Part shown: positions 32,256 to 41,195 of the stretch, one piece after another
Numbering within the stretch: the stretch's first letter is position 1
How the letters are laid out: every line of letters begins with the position of its first letter
Origin: an uncultured Faecalibacterium sp.
Lineage (GTDB): Bacteria > Bacillota > Clostridia > Oscillospirales > Ruminococcaceae
Length of the DNA: 41,384 nt
Direction of reading: 5' to 3'
NCBI GenBank assembly: GCA_934526125.1
Contig: CAKSZU010000007.1
Span: 1-41,384 of the forward strand
Notes under the pieces: generated by a model
The model's input: only the letters and a program-made list of their open reading frames with translations
Told to the model about the DNA's origin: nothing
Databases searched by the model: none
Program-made: the position numbers and the translations under genes

Positions 32256-32299
32256 AAAACTCCCGGTTTTTGACGTTTGCGCCAAAGACCGGGAGTTTT
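32256..32299. terminator. Terminator of the kinase-regulator-binding protein operon
   Basis: AAAACTCCCGGT (32256-32267) pairs perfectly with ACCGGGAGTTTT (32288-32299), followed by ATTT. It works in either direction in principle. Confidence 0.88.
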
Positions 32300-32366
32300 A
32301 TTTGTGCAATAAGCCTAAAAGCTATCCTCACATTCTTTTGAAAAACAGGACATTTTTTGAAACCCC

Positions 32367-32395
32367 TTGCCGGGGCTAAAAAAATTTGCTAAAGT
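32367..32395 (+). promoter_or_regulatory. Promoter of the TRAP operon
   Basis: TTGCCG (32367-32372), 17 bases, TAAAGT (32390-32395), with a leader of about 85 bases. The boxes are weak, which suits activation by the AraC-type regulator coded upstream. Confidence 0.55.
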
Positions 32396-32487
32396 GTGAA
32401 CAGTGAATGAACGACGGCACAGCCCCTGTGCAGGAAGTGTGCCGCCGGAAGGAATTTGAAGGAAACATTCTAAGGAGGACAATCACT

Positions 32488-33558
32488 ATGAAAAAGATCT
32501 CTCGTCGCAGCTTTCTCGCTGTTGCCGGTGCAGTCGGCGCTGCCGCTGCCCTGACCGCATGCGGAGGCTCTTCCAGCTCCACCGCTTCTTCCGCCGCAGC
32601 TTCCACTGCCGGTGATGCGACCGCTGCCGCAAACGATCCCAAGGTGACTCTGGTCTACGCCGAGGTCAACCCGCTGGATACCATCGTCGGCCAGACCGCT
32701 ACCCACTTCAAGGAGAAGGTCGAAGAGCTGACCGGCGGCTCTGTTGTCATCGACGTGCAGGCTTCCGGTGTTCTGGGTTCTGAGAACGACGTTCTGGACG
32801 CCATCCTGGGCGGCTCCACTTCCATTGATATGAGCCGTATCTCCGCTTTCGCACTGACCAGCTACGGCTGCAACAAGTCCAAGCTGCTGAGCATCCCCTT
32901 CACCTTTGAGAACCGCGCACACTTCTGGAACTTCGCCAACAGCGATCTGGCTCCCGAGTTCCTGAACGAGCCCCAGGATCTGGGCCTGCCCGTCCGCGGC
33001 ATCTTCTACGGCGAGGAGGGCTTCCGTCACTTCTTCACCGTCAACCCCGTGTCCGGCATTGAGGATTTCAAGGGCCTGAAGCTCCGCGTGTCCAACGATC
33101 CCGTCATGAACGGCATGGTCGAGGGCCTGGGCGCAAACCCCACCGTCGTTTCCTTCGGCGAGCTGTACAGCGCACTGCAGACCGGCGTTGTGGATGGCGC
33201 TGAGCAGCCCATCGCAAACTACAAGTCCAACGCCTTCCCCGAGGTCGCCAACAACCTGATCCTGGACGGCCACACCCTGGGTGCTATCCAGGCGGTCATC
33301 ACCGACAACGCATGGGGCAAGCTGACCGAGAACCAGCAGGCTGCCATCATGGAGGCCGGTGCCGACACCCAGAAGTTCAATGCAGACCTGTCTGAGAGCG
33401 CTGAGAACAAGGTTCTGGATGAGCTGAAGGCAGACGGCTGCAACGTTGTGGATGTGCCCGATAAGGCTCCCTGGCAGGAGGCCTGCGCCAAGGTCATCAG
33501 CGAGAACACTTCCGATCAGGCGGAGCTGTATCAGAAGCTGCTGGATATGAAGGCATAA
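32488..33558 (+). CDS. dctP: TRAP transporter substrate-binding protein DctP
   Basis: A 356-residue surface lipoprotein of a TRAP importer. The signal has twin arginine (ISRRSFLAVAG) and lipobox LTAC with Cys25, then a Ser/Ala-rich linker. DctP fold markers: FKEKVEELTGGSVVIDV, IEDFKGLKLRVSNDPV with the ligand-binding Arg, and TGVVDGAEQPIANY. The ATG at 32488 has a TAAGGAGG site; no upstream start is credible. Codon use is strongly biased to the common codons, suggesting high expression. Likely ligands are organic acids or sugar acids. Confidence 0.95.
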   Translation: MKKISRRSFLAVAGAVGAAAALTACGGSSSSTASSAAASTAGDATAAANDPKVTLVYAEVNPLDTIVGQTATHFKEKVEELTGGSVVIDVQASGVLGSENDVLDAILGGSTSIDMSRISAFALTSYGCNKSKLLSIPFTFENRAHFWNFANSDLAPEFLNEPQDLGLPVRGIFYGEEGFRHFFTVNPVSGIEDFKGLKLRVSNDPVMNGMVEGLGANPTVVSFGELYSALQTGVVDGAEQPIANYKSNAFPEVANNLILDGHTLGAIQAVITDNAWGKLTENQQAAIMEAGADTQKFNADLSESAENKVLDELKADGCNVVDVPDKAPWQEACAKVISENTSDQAELYQKLLDMKA

Positions 33559-33591
33559 GCGCTTACCCCGGACGCATCATGTAAAAGAATC

Positions 33592-33636
33592 CCGGCGGGC
33601 CGTGACGGGAATCCCCCGCCAGTCCGCCGGTTTTTT
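33592..33636 (+). terminator. Terminator-like hairpin between dctP and dctQ
   Basis: CCGGCGG (33592-33598) pairs with CCGCCGG (33624-33630), followed by six T. A competing pairing GGCGGG/CCCGCC (33594-33599 with 33615-33620) is possible. It lies in the 94-base gap between dctP and dctQ, so it may make more binding protein than permease. Confidence 0.75.
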
Positions 33637-33652
33637 GTCAGGAGGAATGAAC

Positions 33653-34174
33653 ATGCCGAAAATCTTTACCACACTGGATAAGATCAAGCCGGCCTATGAC
33701 ATTACCTATAAGGTGGTGCTGTTCATCTGCAAGATCCTGCTGATCGCAGATATCGCCATCACCACCATGTCGGTCATCGGCCGCTATGTTCCCTTTATCC
33801 CGGACCCCGCCTGGTCGGAAGAAGTCGTGCTGACCTGCATGAGCTACATGGCCGTGCTGAGCGCGGCGCTGGCCATCCGGCGCGGTGCCCATATCCGGAT
33901 GACCGCGTTTGACGTCTACCTGCCCAAGACCGCGATCAAGGTGCTGGACATCCTGGCTGATGTGGCCGTCTGTGTCCTGGGCGTCATTATGCTGGTGGTG
34001 GGCTGGAATTACGCCACCACTCTGGGCGGCCGCGGCTTCTACGTGTCCATGCCCTGGCTGAGCCGCTTCTGGATGTATTTCCCGGTGCCTTTGGCCGGTG
34101 TTGCCATGATCATCTTCGAGATCGAAGCGATCTACAACCACATCAAGAGCTTTTTCGTAAAGGAGGAGAACTGA
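33653..34174 (+). CDS. dctQ: TRAP transporter small permease DctQ
   Basis: A 173-residue protein with four membrane helices and the DctQ signature region PDPAWSEEVVLTCMSYMAVLSAALAIRRGAH (in parts), about residues 48-78. It is the small membrane subunit that supports the large permease. The ATG at 33653 is 7 bases after GGAGG; the ATG at 33647 is too close. dctM starts 1 base after its stop. Confidence 0.93.
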   Translation: MPKIFTTLDKIKPAYDITYKVVLFICKILLIADIAITTMSVIGRYVPFIPDPAWSEEVVLTCMSYMAVLSAALAIRRGAHIRMTAFDVYLPKTAIKVLDILADVAVCVLGVIMLVVGWNYATTLGGRGFYVSMPWLSRFWMYFPVPLAGVAMIIFEIEAIYNHIKSFFVKEEN

Positions 34175-34175
34175 T

Positions 34176-35516
34176 ATGACAGTCCAGACACTGGCAATTG
34201 TTGTCCTTCTGGTCAGCTTCTTCGCAATGATCTTCCTGCGGTTCCCCATTGCCTACGCCGTGGGCCTGTCCAGTGTGCTGTGCCTGCTGGTGCAGGGTCA
34301 GGCTCTGACCGATGTCTGCCGCCTGATGGTCAAGGGCATTTCGTCCTTCAGCCTGATGGCCGTGCCGTTCTTCATCACCATGGGTGTCCTCATGGGTTCC
34401 GGCGGCATCTCGGAAAAGCTGATCGCCCTGGCCGACGCCTGCGTGGGCTGGATGCGCGGCGGCATGGCCATGGTCAACATCGTGGCTTCCTACTTCTTCG
34501 GCGGCATCTCCGGCTCGGCCTCTGCCGATACCGCTTCCATCGGTTCCATCATGATCCCCATGATGGTGGATCAGGGCTACGATGCCGACTTCTCCACCGC
34601 AGTTACCATCACTTCTTCCTGCGAGGGCCTGCTGGTCCCGCCCAGCCATAACATGGTCATCTACGCCACCACCGCAGGCGGTATCTCGGTGGGCAGCCTC
34701 TTCCTGGCCGGTTATCTGCCCGGCGCTCTGCTGGCCATCGTCCTGATGATCGGTTCCTACATTATCTCCGTCAAGGAGAACTACCCCAAGGGCTCGCCCT
34801 TCACCATCAAGGGCTTCATCAAGCAGCTGGGCACCTCCATCTGGGCTCTGGCCGCTGTCATCATCGTGGTGGTCGGCGTGGTCGGCGGTGCCTTCACGGC
34901 AACCGAGTCCGCAGCCATCGCCGTCATCTACTCCCTGTTCGTGTCGGTGTTCGTCTACAAGGGCCTGGACTGGAAGGGCGTCTGGCATGCACTGGATGAG
35001 TGCGTCAACACCCTGTCCATCGTCCTGATCCTGATCGCCACCTCCGCCGTGTTCGGCAACTGCCTGACCATGCTGCATGTGCCCGATCTGGCAGCCAACG
35101 CCATCACCAGCGTCACCAATAACCCCTACATCATCGCTCTGCTGATCGACCTGATCATCCTGATCCTGGGCTGCATCATGGATATGGCTCCCATCATCCT
35201 GATCGCCACTCCCATCCTGCTGCCCATCGCAACTTCCATCGGCATCGATCCCATCCAGTTCGGTATCATCGTGGTCCTGAACTGCGGCATCGGCCTGCTG
35301 ACGCCCCCTGTCGGCGCGGTCCTGTTCATCGGCTCTGCCGTGGCAAAGCGCCCCATGGAGAAGGTCGTCAAGGCGACCCTGCCGTTCTACCTGTGTATGT
35401 TCATCGCCCTGCTGCTGCTGACCTTCGTCCCCGATATCAGCCTGGCCATCCCCAAGCTGCTGGGCGGCTACGTCAGCCCCATCGCAAATCCGCTGGGCCC
35501 GGTCTTCATCCACTGA
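34176..35516 (+). CDS. dctM: TRAP transporter large permease DctM
   Basis: A 446-residue channel subunit with about 12 membrane helices; it imports the DctP-bound solute with sodium ions. DctM family motifs: FLRFPIAYAVGLSS near the start, FFITMGVLMGSGGISEKL, GGISGSASADTASIGSIMIP, and LLVPPSHNMVIYA. It ends the operon with a strong terminator. Its start follows AAGGAGG in dctQ. Confidence 0.95.
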   Translation: MTVQTLAIVVLLVSFFAMIFLRFPIAYAVGLSSVLCLLVQGQALTDVCRLMVKGISSFSLMAVPFFITMGVLMGSGGISEKLIALADACVGWMRGGMAMVNIVASYFFGGISGSASADTASIGSIMIPMMVDQGYDADFSTAVTITSSCEGLLVPPSHNMVIYATTAGGISVGSLFLAGYLPGALLAIVLMIGSYIISVKENYPKGSPFTIKGFIKQLGTSIWALAAVIIVVVGVVGGAFTATESAAIAVIYSLFVSVFVYKGLDWKGVWHALDECVNTLSIVLILIATSAVFGNCLTMLHVPDLAANAITSVTNNPYIIALLIDLIILILGCIMDMAPIILIATPILLPIATSIGIDPIQFGIIVVLNCGIGLLTPPVGAVLFIGSAVAKRPMEKVVKATLPFYLCMFIALLLLTFVPDISLAIPKLLGGYVSPIANPLGPVFIH

Positions 35517-35560
35517 CCGCATAGCCTCCTTCTTCACCCAATTGGTTCCTTATAAAATAC

Positions 35561-35592
35561 AGAAAGCCCCCGCCGGACGGCGGGGGCTTTCT
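35561..35592. terminator. Bidirectional terminator after dctM and the PfkB-like gene
   Basis: AGAAAGCCCCCGCC (35561-35574) pairs perfectly with 35579-35592 around a 4-base loop; T-rich on both sides. Confidence 0.9.
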
Positions 35593-35605
35593 GCTGTGAA
35601 GGGGA

Positions 35606-36436
35606 TCAGGATGCTGCTTCCAGCAGGGCGGCAAGTTCGCTCGGCTTCAGCCGGGGCAGGGCAGCCGGGGTCAGGCCGGACTGCTCTATCCGGTAGAGAA
35701 GCAGCGGGGCGTCCTGGCCGGAAAAGGGCGCGGATGTCATAACACTGCGCGTAAAAACATGAATTTTGTCCGCATCGGAATAAAAAATCAGCTGGACATG
35801 GCCGGTGAAGAGGGCAAACAGGGCTGTCCGCAGCTCCCGGGAGCCGAACAGCCGGGGCAGGTCCTCTGCCTCAAGGAACAGCACGTCGGCCCGGGAGAGG
35901 AACTGCAGAGCCGTCTGGGACAGGGCATCCTCCGACGGCCAGAGGGGCGCGGCCTGCTCCAGCGCGGGGCAGTAACAGCAGAGGGCCCCGGCGTCCCGGG
36001 CGAGGGACAGGGCCTTCAGATGAGCCAGCCGCAGGGGGCTGTCCACCAGCCCGGCGGAGGAAAAGCAGAGGGCGGAAGCCTCCCGGAAAAGGGCCGGGTC
36101 CAGCTGCTCCGGCCCCAGCGCCAGCCCGGCCCCTCCGGCGCGGTAGGGCAGGGGCGGCTCCCCGGCACCGGTGAACACCACCGGCGTGGGGAACTGTCCG
36201 GTGAAGGAGAGCCCGGTGCAGTCCACGCCGTCCGCTGCCAGCTGCGCCGCGATCTTACGGCCGAAGGGGTCGGCCCCCAGCTGGGCCAGCAGCACCGGCT
36301 GCCCGCCGTGTGCGGCATAGCGGCGGCAGAAGGCCGCGCTCCAGCCGCCGGTACCGGCCCGGAAGCCGTCGGCCAGCTCCGGAGCCGTGTCGGCGGCCAG
36401 CTCCAGCCACACTTCGCCCAGACAGCAGACGGACAT
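35606..36436 (-). CDS. PfkB/ribokinase-like protein without the catalytic motif
   Basis: A 276-residue protein with the fold of sugar kinases: LGEVWLEL at the start, TGGWSAAFCRRYAAHGGQPVLLAQLG and DPFGRKIAAQLAADGVD are the substrate-lid half of PfkB. The C-terminal half should contain the nucleotide and catalytic signature with GAGD, but this region reads HVFTRSVMTSAPFSGQ and goes straight on without it. It is also shorter than the normal 300-330 residues. It is either non-catalytic or much diverged. It has a good promoter shared back to back with the MATE gene. Confidence 0.75.
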   Translation of the reverse strand: MSVCCLGEVWLELAADTAPELADGFRAGTGGWSAAFCRRYAAHGGQPVLLAQLGADPFGRKIAAQLAADGVDCTGLSFTGQFPTPVVFTGAGEPPLPYRAGGAGLALGPEQLDPALFREASALCFSSAGLVDSPLRLAHLKALSLARDAGALCCYCPALEQAAPLWPSEDALSQTALQFLSRADVLFLEAEDLPRLFGSRELRTALFALFTGHVQLIFYSDADKIHVFTRSVMTSAPFSGQDAPLLLYRIEQSGLTPAALPRLKPSELAALLEAAS

Positions 36437-36470
36437 GATACACCCCTCCCCTCGTTTGAAATCGGGTTTC

Positions 36471-36530
36471 AGTATACACCAAAGAAAAGTGCGGCGTCAA
36501 TTGACAATTCGACGGAGAGTGTGTTAAAAT
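36471..36530. promoter_or_regulatory. Back-to-back promoters of the PfkB-like and MATE genes
   Basis: Leftward: TTGACG (36495-36500), 18 bases, TATACT (36471-36476). Rightward: TTGACA (36501-36506), 18 bases, TAAAAT (36525-36530). The two -35 boxes touch and form the palindrome GTCAATTGAC (36496-36505). Confidence 0.75.
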
Positions 36531-36566
36531 TGCGAATCAGTGTGAGAAAGGAGAGCCAACACGGCC

Positions 36567-37874
36567 ATGAACCTGACAAAACAGTTTTTCAAGTATGTGT
36601 CCCAGAATATCTTCGGTCTGATCGGGACCTCCTGCTATATTCTGGCGGATACCTATTTTATAGCACAGGCGGCGGGCACCGACGGCGTGACCCTGCTGAA
36701 CCTCTGCCTGCCCATCTATAACCTGATCTTCGCCTTCGGTTCCATGATCGGTCTGGGTGCGGCCACACGGTATGCCATCCTGCGGGCACAGGGGGAGGCA
36801 CAGGCGCAGCGGTATTTTTCCAACGCTATCCTCTGCACCTGCCTGATCGCAGTGCCCTTCGTGCTGGTGGGCATCTTCTGCCCCGGGAGCCTGCTGCGGC
36901 TCATGGGCGGTGATGCGGGCATCGTGGCACTGGGCCTGAACTATACCCGTATCTTCCTGCTGTTTACCCCCTTCTTCATGTGCAACTACATCGTCTCGGC
37001 CTTTGTCCGGAACGACGGGGACCCCTCGCTGGCCATGGTCGCCACCCTCAGCGGCAGCCTGTTCAACGTGGTGTTCGACTACATCTTCATCTTCCCCATG
37101 GGGCTGGGCCTGCCCGGCGCAGCGCTGGCCACGGCGGTCTCGCCCATCCTGAGCATCGCCATCTGCAGCCGCCACTTTTTCAAGAAGAGCAATACTGTCA
37201 CCTTTGTCCGGCAGGCTCCCTCGGTGCGGATGCTGGCCAGGAGCTGCCAGCTGGGCATCTCCGGCTTCGTGGGGGAGCTGTCCTCGGCGGTGACCACGAC
37301 GGTGTTCAACTTCCTGCTGCTGCGGCTGGCGGGCAACGTGGCGGTGGCGGCCTACGGCGTGGTGGCCAACTTCGCGCTGGTGGCAACGGCCATCTTCAAC
37401 GGTGTGGCGCAGGGCGCTCAGCCGCTGGTCAGCCAGTGCTACGGCCGGAACGAGATGGCCGGGGCAAAGAAGCTGCTCTTCCTGGGCTGCAGCACGGCGC
37501 TGGTGCTGGCCGCTGTGCTGTACGGCTGCGTGTTCGGCTTCACCGATGCCTTTGCGGCCGTCTTCAACAGTGAGGGCTCGGCCCTGATGGCGCAGTATGC
37601 CTACAACGGGATGCGCATCTACTTTGCAGGCTACTTCTTTGCCGGATGCAACATCGTGGCGGCAGGCTATCTGGGTGCGGTGAACCGCCCCACCGAAGCC
37701 ACCATCACCTCGGTCAGCCGGGGCGTGGCCGCCATCGTCACCTGTTCGCTGGTGCTGAGCTTCCTGTTCGGGATGAACGGCGTCTGGGCCGCGTTCCCGG
37801 CATCGGAGGCCATCACGCTGGCGCTGACAGTTTTTCTGCTGGCCCGGAAGCGCCCGGAACTGGGGCAGGATTGA
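36567..37874 (+). CDS. MATE family efflux transporter
   Basis: A 435-residue membrane protein with about 12 helices of the multidrug and toxin extrusion family (ion-driven export). Typical segments: GTSCYILADTYFIAQAAG, LCLPIYNLIFAFGSMIGLGAATRYAI near the N-terminus, and the mirrored NGVAQGAQPLVSQCYGRN in the second half. The ATG at 36567 is 13 bases from AAAGGAGA, slightly long, but no better start is visible. Substrate unknown. Confidence 0.92.
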   Translation: MNLTKQFFKYVSQNIFGLIGTSCYILADTYFIAQAAGTDGVTLLNLCLPIYNLIFAFGSMIGLGAATRYAILRAQGEAQAQRYFSNAILCTCLIAVPFVLVGIFCPGSLLRLMGGDAGIVALGLNYTRIFLLFTPFFMCNYIVSAFVRNDGDPSLAMVATLSGSLFNVVFDYIFIFPMGLGLPGAALATAVSPILSIAICSRHFFKKSNTVTFVRQAPSVRMLARSCQLGISGFVGELSSAVTTTVFNFLLLRLAGNVAVAAYGVVANFALVATAIFNGVAQGAQPLVSQCYGRNEMAGAKKLLFLGCSTALVLAAVLYGCVFGFTDAFAAVFNSEGSALMAQYAYNGMRIYFAGYFFAGCNIVAAGYLGAVNRPTEATITSVSRGVAAIVTCSLVLSFLFGMNGVWAAFPASEAITLALTVFLLARKRPELGQD

Positions 37875-37914
37875 GTTTTACGCGGATTTTACAGCCTTTT
37901 ACAGTTTCCATGGC

Positions 37915-37974
37915 TTGAAGGCGGCCGGAAAAAACAGTATACTGAAAGAAGTGCATCCCACAGGATCTGTGGGA
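37915..37974 (+). promoter_or_regulatory. Promoter and leader hairpin of the diguanylate cyclase
   Basis: TTGAAG (37915-37920), 17 bases, TATACT (37938-37943). The short leader holds a perfect 8-bp hairpin with a 3-base loop (TCCCACAG 37956-37963 with CTGTGGGA 37967-37974), about 12 bases before the ribosome site. Confidence 0.65.
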
Positions 37975-38002
37975 AAGATCCGGCCCGGGGGAGGTGAACC
38001 GC

Positions 38003-39097
38003 GTGGACCGCTACTATACCGCCAATATTTTCCTGGCCGTGGGAGCCATGGTCATCATGCTGGCGGCGCTGCAGTACAATGTGGTGCTGGACCGGAAACG
38101 CAAGTGGATGACCGCCTGCCTGTTCGGCGTGATCGCCCTGGCGGCCCTGTGCGAGTGGATGGGCAATGCCCTGAACGGTGCCCCGGCGGAGTGGATCCCC
38201 CTGCACCTCGCCGTCAAAACGCTGGAGCTGTCCCTCACGCCTTTCATCGGCGTCCTCTACGGCCAGAGCATGAGTACCGGGGATGACTTGGAAAAGATCG
38301 CCCTGGCGGCAGCCGTGGGCAATCTGGTGCTGGAAGTGGCCTCGGCGTTCACGGGCCTGATCTTCCGTGTGGACAGCGCCAACGTGTATCATCACGCGGC
38401 GTTCTACGGGATCTATACCTTTTTCTGCTTTGTCACCATCCTGTATTTTCTGGTGCGGGGGATGCAGACGTTCCGGCGGTATCAGTCCAGCGGCGGCGTC
38501 CTGATCGTTCTGGTGGCGCTGTTTCTGGTGGGCGGGGTCTGCATCCAGATGGTGGACAGCCAGCTGAATGTCACATGGCTCAGCGTGGCGGTCTCTTCCA
38601 TCATGCTTTACAAGTTCTACAGCGACCTCGTCCAGCAGGTGGACGGCCTGACCGAACTCATCAACCGGTGGGGCTATGAGAACTACCTGTCCCATTTCAA
38701 CGGGCAGGGGGCCATCCTTTATTTTGATGTGGACCATTTCAAGCAGATCAACGACACCTACGGACACACCTACGGGGACCGCTGCCTGCAGGAGATCGCT
38801 GACTGCATCCGCACGGCCTACGGTCTGTGCGGAAAATGCTTCCGGATCGGCGGAGACGAGTTCTGCGTGATCCTGGACCACCGGCTGAACCAGATCAACG
38901 GCCTGACCGCGGATTTCATCGGACAGATCAAGGCAAAGCGGGAGGAAGACCCCCGTCTGCCCCGGGTCTCCATCGGCTATGTCCTCTTCGACACCCGGGA
39001 GATGAACATCCAGGATGCGGTGACCAGGGCGGACGCGGAAATGTACGCCGCCAAGCAGCAGAACCGCACCCCGGCCCCGGAAGAAAATCAAACATAA
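38003..39097 (+). CDS. Membrane diguanylate cyclase (GGDEF)
   Basis: A 364-residue protein: an N-terminal membrane sensor of about six helices (residues 8-205) then a GGDEF domain that makes c-di-GMP from GTP. The active site is intact: YFDVDHFKQIND (metal Asp), YGHTYGD and FRIGGDEFC. The inhibitory RxxD motif normally found just before is absent (GLCG), so product feedback is unlikely. The start is GTG at 38003, 8 bases after GGGGGAGG; a GTG at 37994 abuts that site. It ends overlapping the AraC gene by 10 bases. Confidence 0.92.
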   Translation: MDRYYTANIFLAVGAMVIMLAALQYNVVLDRKRKWMTACLFGVIALAALCEWMGNALNGAPAEWIPLHLAVKTLELSLTPFIGVLYGQSMSTGDDLEKIALAAAVGNLVLEVASAFTGLIFRVDSANVYHHAAFYGIYTFFCFVTILYFLVRGMQTFRRYQSSGGVLIVLVALFLVGGVCIQMVDSQLNVTWLSVAVSSIMLYKFYSDLVQQVDGLTELINRWGYENYLSHFNGQGAILYFDVDHFKQINDTYGHTYGDRCLQEIADCIRTAYGLCGKCFRIGGDEFCVILDHRLNQINGLTADFIGQIKAKREEDPRLPRVSIGYVLFDTREMNIQDAVTRADAEMYAAKQQNRTPAPEENQT

Positions 39098-39933
39098 AGT
39101 GCCTGCTCCCGCCGGCTTTCCTCCGGCGAAAGGGAGCGCACGGTCTGACCGGCCAGAGCCCGCCATTGCGCGGGGGACTGGCCGGTTTCTTTTTTGAACA
39201 CCCGGCACAGGTAGTTGGCCCCGGAAAAGCCGCACAGGCTGGCGATGACGTCCAGCGTGTACTCCCGGTGGAGCAGCAGCCGCATGGCGGCCTCCACCCG
39301 CACCGTGGTCAGGTAGCGTCCCGGCGGGACCCCCACGGCAGCGGTGAAGGTGCGGACCAGATGGCTCTTGGAGACCCCCAGCCGCTCGCTGAGTTCCTCC
39401 ACCCCGTAGAGGCCCGCGTAGTTGCGGCGGATGTCCTCAATGGCGGCTTCCACCAGCGGCGGCAGGGGCGGGGCGGCGCTGTCGGCCCCCGAAAGCTCAC
39501 ACAGCAGGGCAAAGGCCAGCTGGCTGGCGGCCCGGCTGCGGGGCGCTTCGGCCTCTGCGGCCAGCCGTCCCAGCAGCTCTGCAGCGGCGGGGCAGGTCTC
39601 GCCCCGGGCCAGGAAGGGCAGCTCGGTCAGCCCGGCCAGAAGCTGCTGCGGGGCCTGCCCCGTGAGCTGGATGCAGAGCAGGTGGCAGCCGTCCGCCGGG
39701 GCAAGGGTCAGCGGGGCGCGGCAGAGCACCAGATGTCCCGCCGCCGCGCTCTGGGGCGGCAGGATGAGGGCGCTGCCGGCCGGGGAAGGGCCTGCGGCGG
39801 ACAGGGAAGCCGTGCATTTTCCGCTGGAGACAAGGCAGACCCACAGCCCCTCGCCGGTCAGGGTGACCGGCTCCCGGGGCAGCAGGTCCTGCACGGAGCC
39901 CAGGGCTGCGGTGGCCGTCCAATCGTAAAGCAA
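39088..39933 (-). CDS. AraC family transcriptional regulator
   Basis: A 281-residue regulator: an N-terminal cupin-like sensing domain (to about residue 125) and a C-terminal AraC double helix-turn-helix (VEELSERLGVSKSHLVRTF, then SLCGFSGANYLCRVFKKETG). No ATG starts the frame; TTG at 39933 is used because GAGGTG lies 7 bases before it; another TTG at 39948 lies ahead of that site. It runs divergently from the ATPase gene and probably controls it in response to a sugar. Confidence 0.88.
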   Translation of the reverse strand: MLYDWTATAALGSVQDLLPREPVTLTGEGLWVCLVSSGKCTASLSAAGPSPAGSALILPPQSAAAGHLVLCRAPLTLAPADGCHLLCIQLTGQAPQQLLAGLTELPFLARGETCPAAAELLGRLAAEAEAPRSRAASQLAFALLCELSGADSAAPPLPPLVEAAIEDIRRNYAGLYGVEELSERLGVSKSHLVRTFTAAVGVPPGRYLTTVRVEAAMRLLLHREYTLDVIASLCGFSGANYLCRVFKKETGQSPAQWRALAGQTVRSLSPEESRREQALYV

Positions 39934-39954
39934 TATCTGACACCTCAAATCAAT

Positions 39955-39998
39955 AAAATGCTATTTTATATCACAAAACAATCTGCTATTATAATACC
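39955..39998 (+). promoter_or_regulatory. Promoter and putative AraC sites before the sugar ATPase
   Basis: A TATAAT (39990-39995) lies 64 bases before the ATPase start with no -35 match. TGCTATT occurs twice in direct repeat (about 39959-39965 and 39984-39990), a plausible activator-site layout for the divergent AraC regulator. Confidence 0.45.
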
Positions 39999-40058
39999 AA
40001 TGAAAGCACACACCGTCAAGGTGCCAAGCATGGAAAAATGATATGGAGGAAATGACTT

Positions 40059-41174
40059 ATGGCTTCGATCAGCTGCCAGCACATCTATAAGATCTATCCG
40101 GGCGCTACCGCTCCTTCCGTTACCGACTTCAACCTGGAGATCCAGGATAAGGAATTCATCATCTTCGTCGGTCCTTCCGGCTGCGGCAAGTCTACCACCC
40201 TGCGCATGATCGCCGGTCTGGAGGAGATCTCCAAGGGCGAGATGTACATCGGCGGCCGCCTGATCAACGACGTCCCCCCGAAGGACCGTGATATCGCCAT
40301 GGTGTTCCAGAGCTATGCTCTGTACCCCCACATGACCGTTTACAAGAACATCGCTTTCGGTCTGGAACTGCGCAAGACCCCGAAGGACGAGATCGACCGC
40401 CGCGTCCATGAGGCTGCCAAGATCCTGGAGATCGAGCACCTGCTGGACCGCAAGCCCAAGGCTCTGTCCGGCGGCCAGCGTCAGCGTGTTGCCCTGGGCC
40501 GTGCAATGGTCCGTAACCCGGCAGTCTTCCTGCTGGACGAGCCCCTGTCCAACCTGGATGCAAAGCTGCGTACCAGCATGCGCACCGAGATCATCAAGCT
40601 GCACAAGAAGCTGGCTACCACCTTCATCTACGTTACCCATGACCAGACCGAGGCCATGACCATGGGCGACCGCATCGTCGTCATGAAGGACGGCATCATC
40701 CAGCAGGTCGATACCCCGCAGAACCTGTATGATATGCCCTGCAATATGTTCGTCGCAGGCTTCATCGGCAGCCCCCAGATGAACTTCCTGGACGGCACCC
40801 TGACCAAGAGCGGCGATCAGTACGCAGTGGATCTGGGCGGCGACACCATTCCTCTGCCCAAGGAGAAGACCGCCGACGGCAAGCTGGATTCCTACGTCGG
40901 CAAGAAGATCAAGATGGGCATCCGTCCCGAGGATATCGATGACGATCCCGAGTTCATGGCAAAGCACGCCGACTGCCACCTGGAAGCTCAGGTCGATGTC
41001 TCTGAGATGATGGGCGCCGAGATCTACCTGTACCTGGAGTACAAGGGCAATAAGATGACCGCCCGTGTGGCACCCACCTCCAAGGCCCGCAACGGAGACA
41101 CCGTCCGCGTTGCCTTCGATCCCCACAAGGTCCATCTGTTTGATGTCGAGACCGAGCAGACCATTCTGAACTGA
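40059..41174 (+). CDS. Sugar ABC transporter ATPase (MsmX/UgpC type)
   Basis: A 371-residue ATPase of the carbohydrate uptake subgroup 1. Walker A is GPSGCGKST (38-46), the Q-loop [12 protein letters not shown], signature [14 protein letters not shown], Walker [13 protein letters not shown], His in THDQTEAM, then a C-terminal OB domain (about 235-371) for regulation. No permease or binding protein is next to it, the pattern of MsmX-like ATPases shared by several importers. A GGAGG site precedes it. Strong codon bias suggests high expression. Confidence 0.95.
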   Translation: MASISCQHIYKIYPGATAPSVTDFNLEIQDKEFIIFVGPSGCGKSTTLRMIAGLEEISKGEMYIGGRLINDVPPKDRDIAMVFQSYALYPHMTVYKNIAFGLELRKTPKDEIDRRVHEAAKILEIEHLLDRKPKALSGGQRQRVALGRAMVRNPAVFLLDEPLSNLDAKLRTSMRTEIIKLHKKLATTFIYVTHDQTEAMTMGDRIVVMKDGIIQQVDTPQNLYDMPCNMFVAGFIGSPQMNFLDGTLTKSGDQYAVDLGGDTIPLPKEKTADGKLDSYVGKKIKMGIRPEDIDDDPEFMAKHADCHLEAQVDVSEMMGAEIYLYLEYKGNKMTARVAPTSKARNGDTVRVAFDPHKVHLFDVETEQTILN

Positions 41175-41195
41175 TTGGCTGTTTTGCACACCGCG

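Noticed and set aside
37956..37974. Terminator or riboswitch before the diguanylate cyclase
   Set aside because: The 8-bp hairpin has no T run and the leader is only about 50 bases long.
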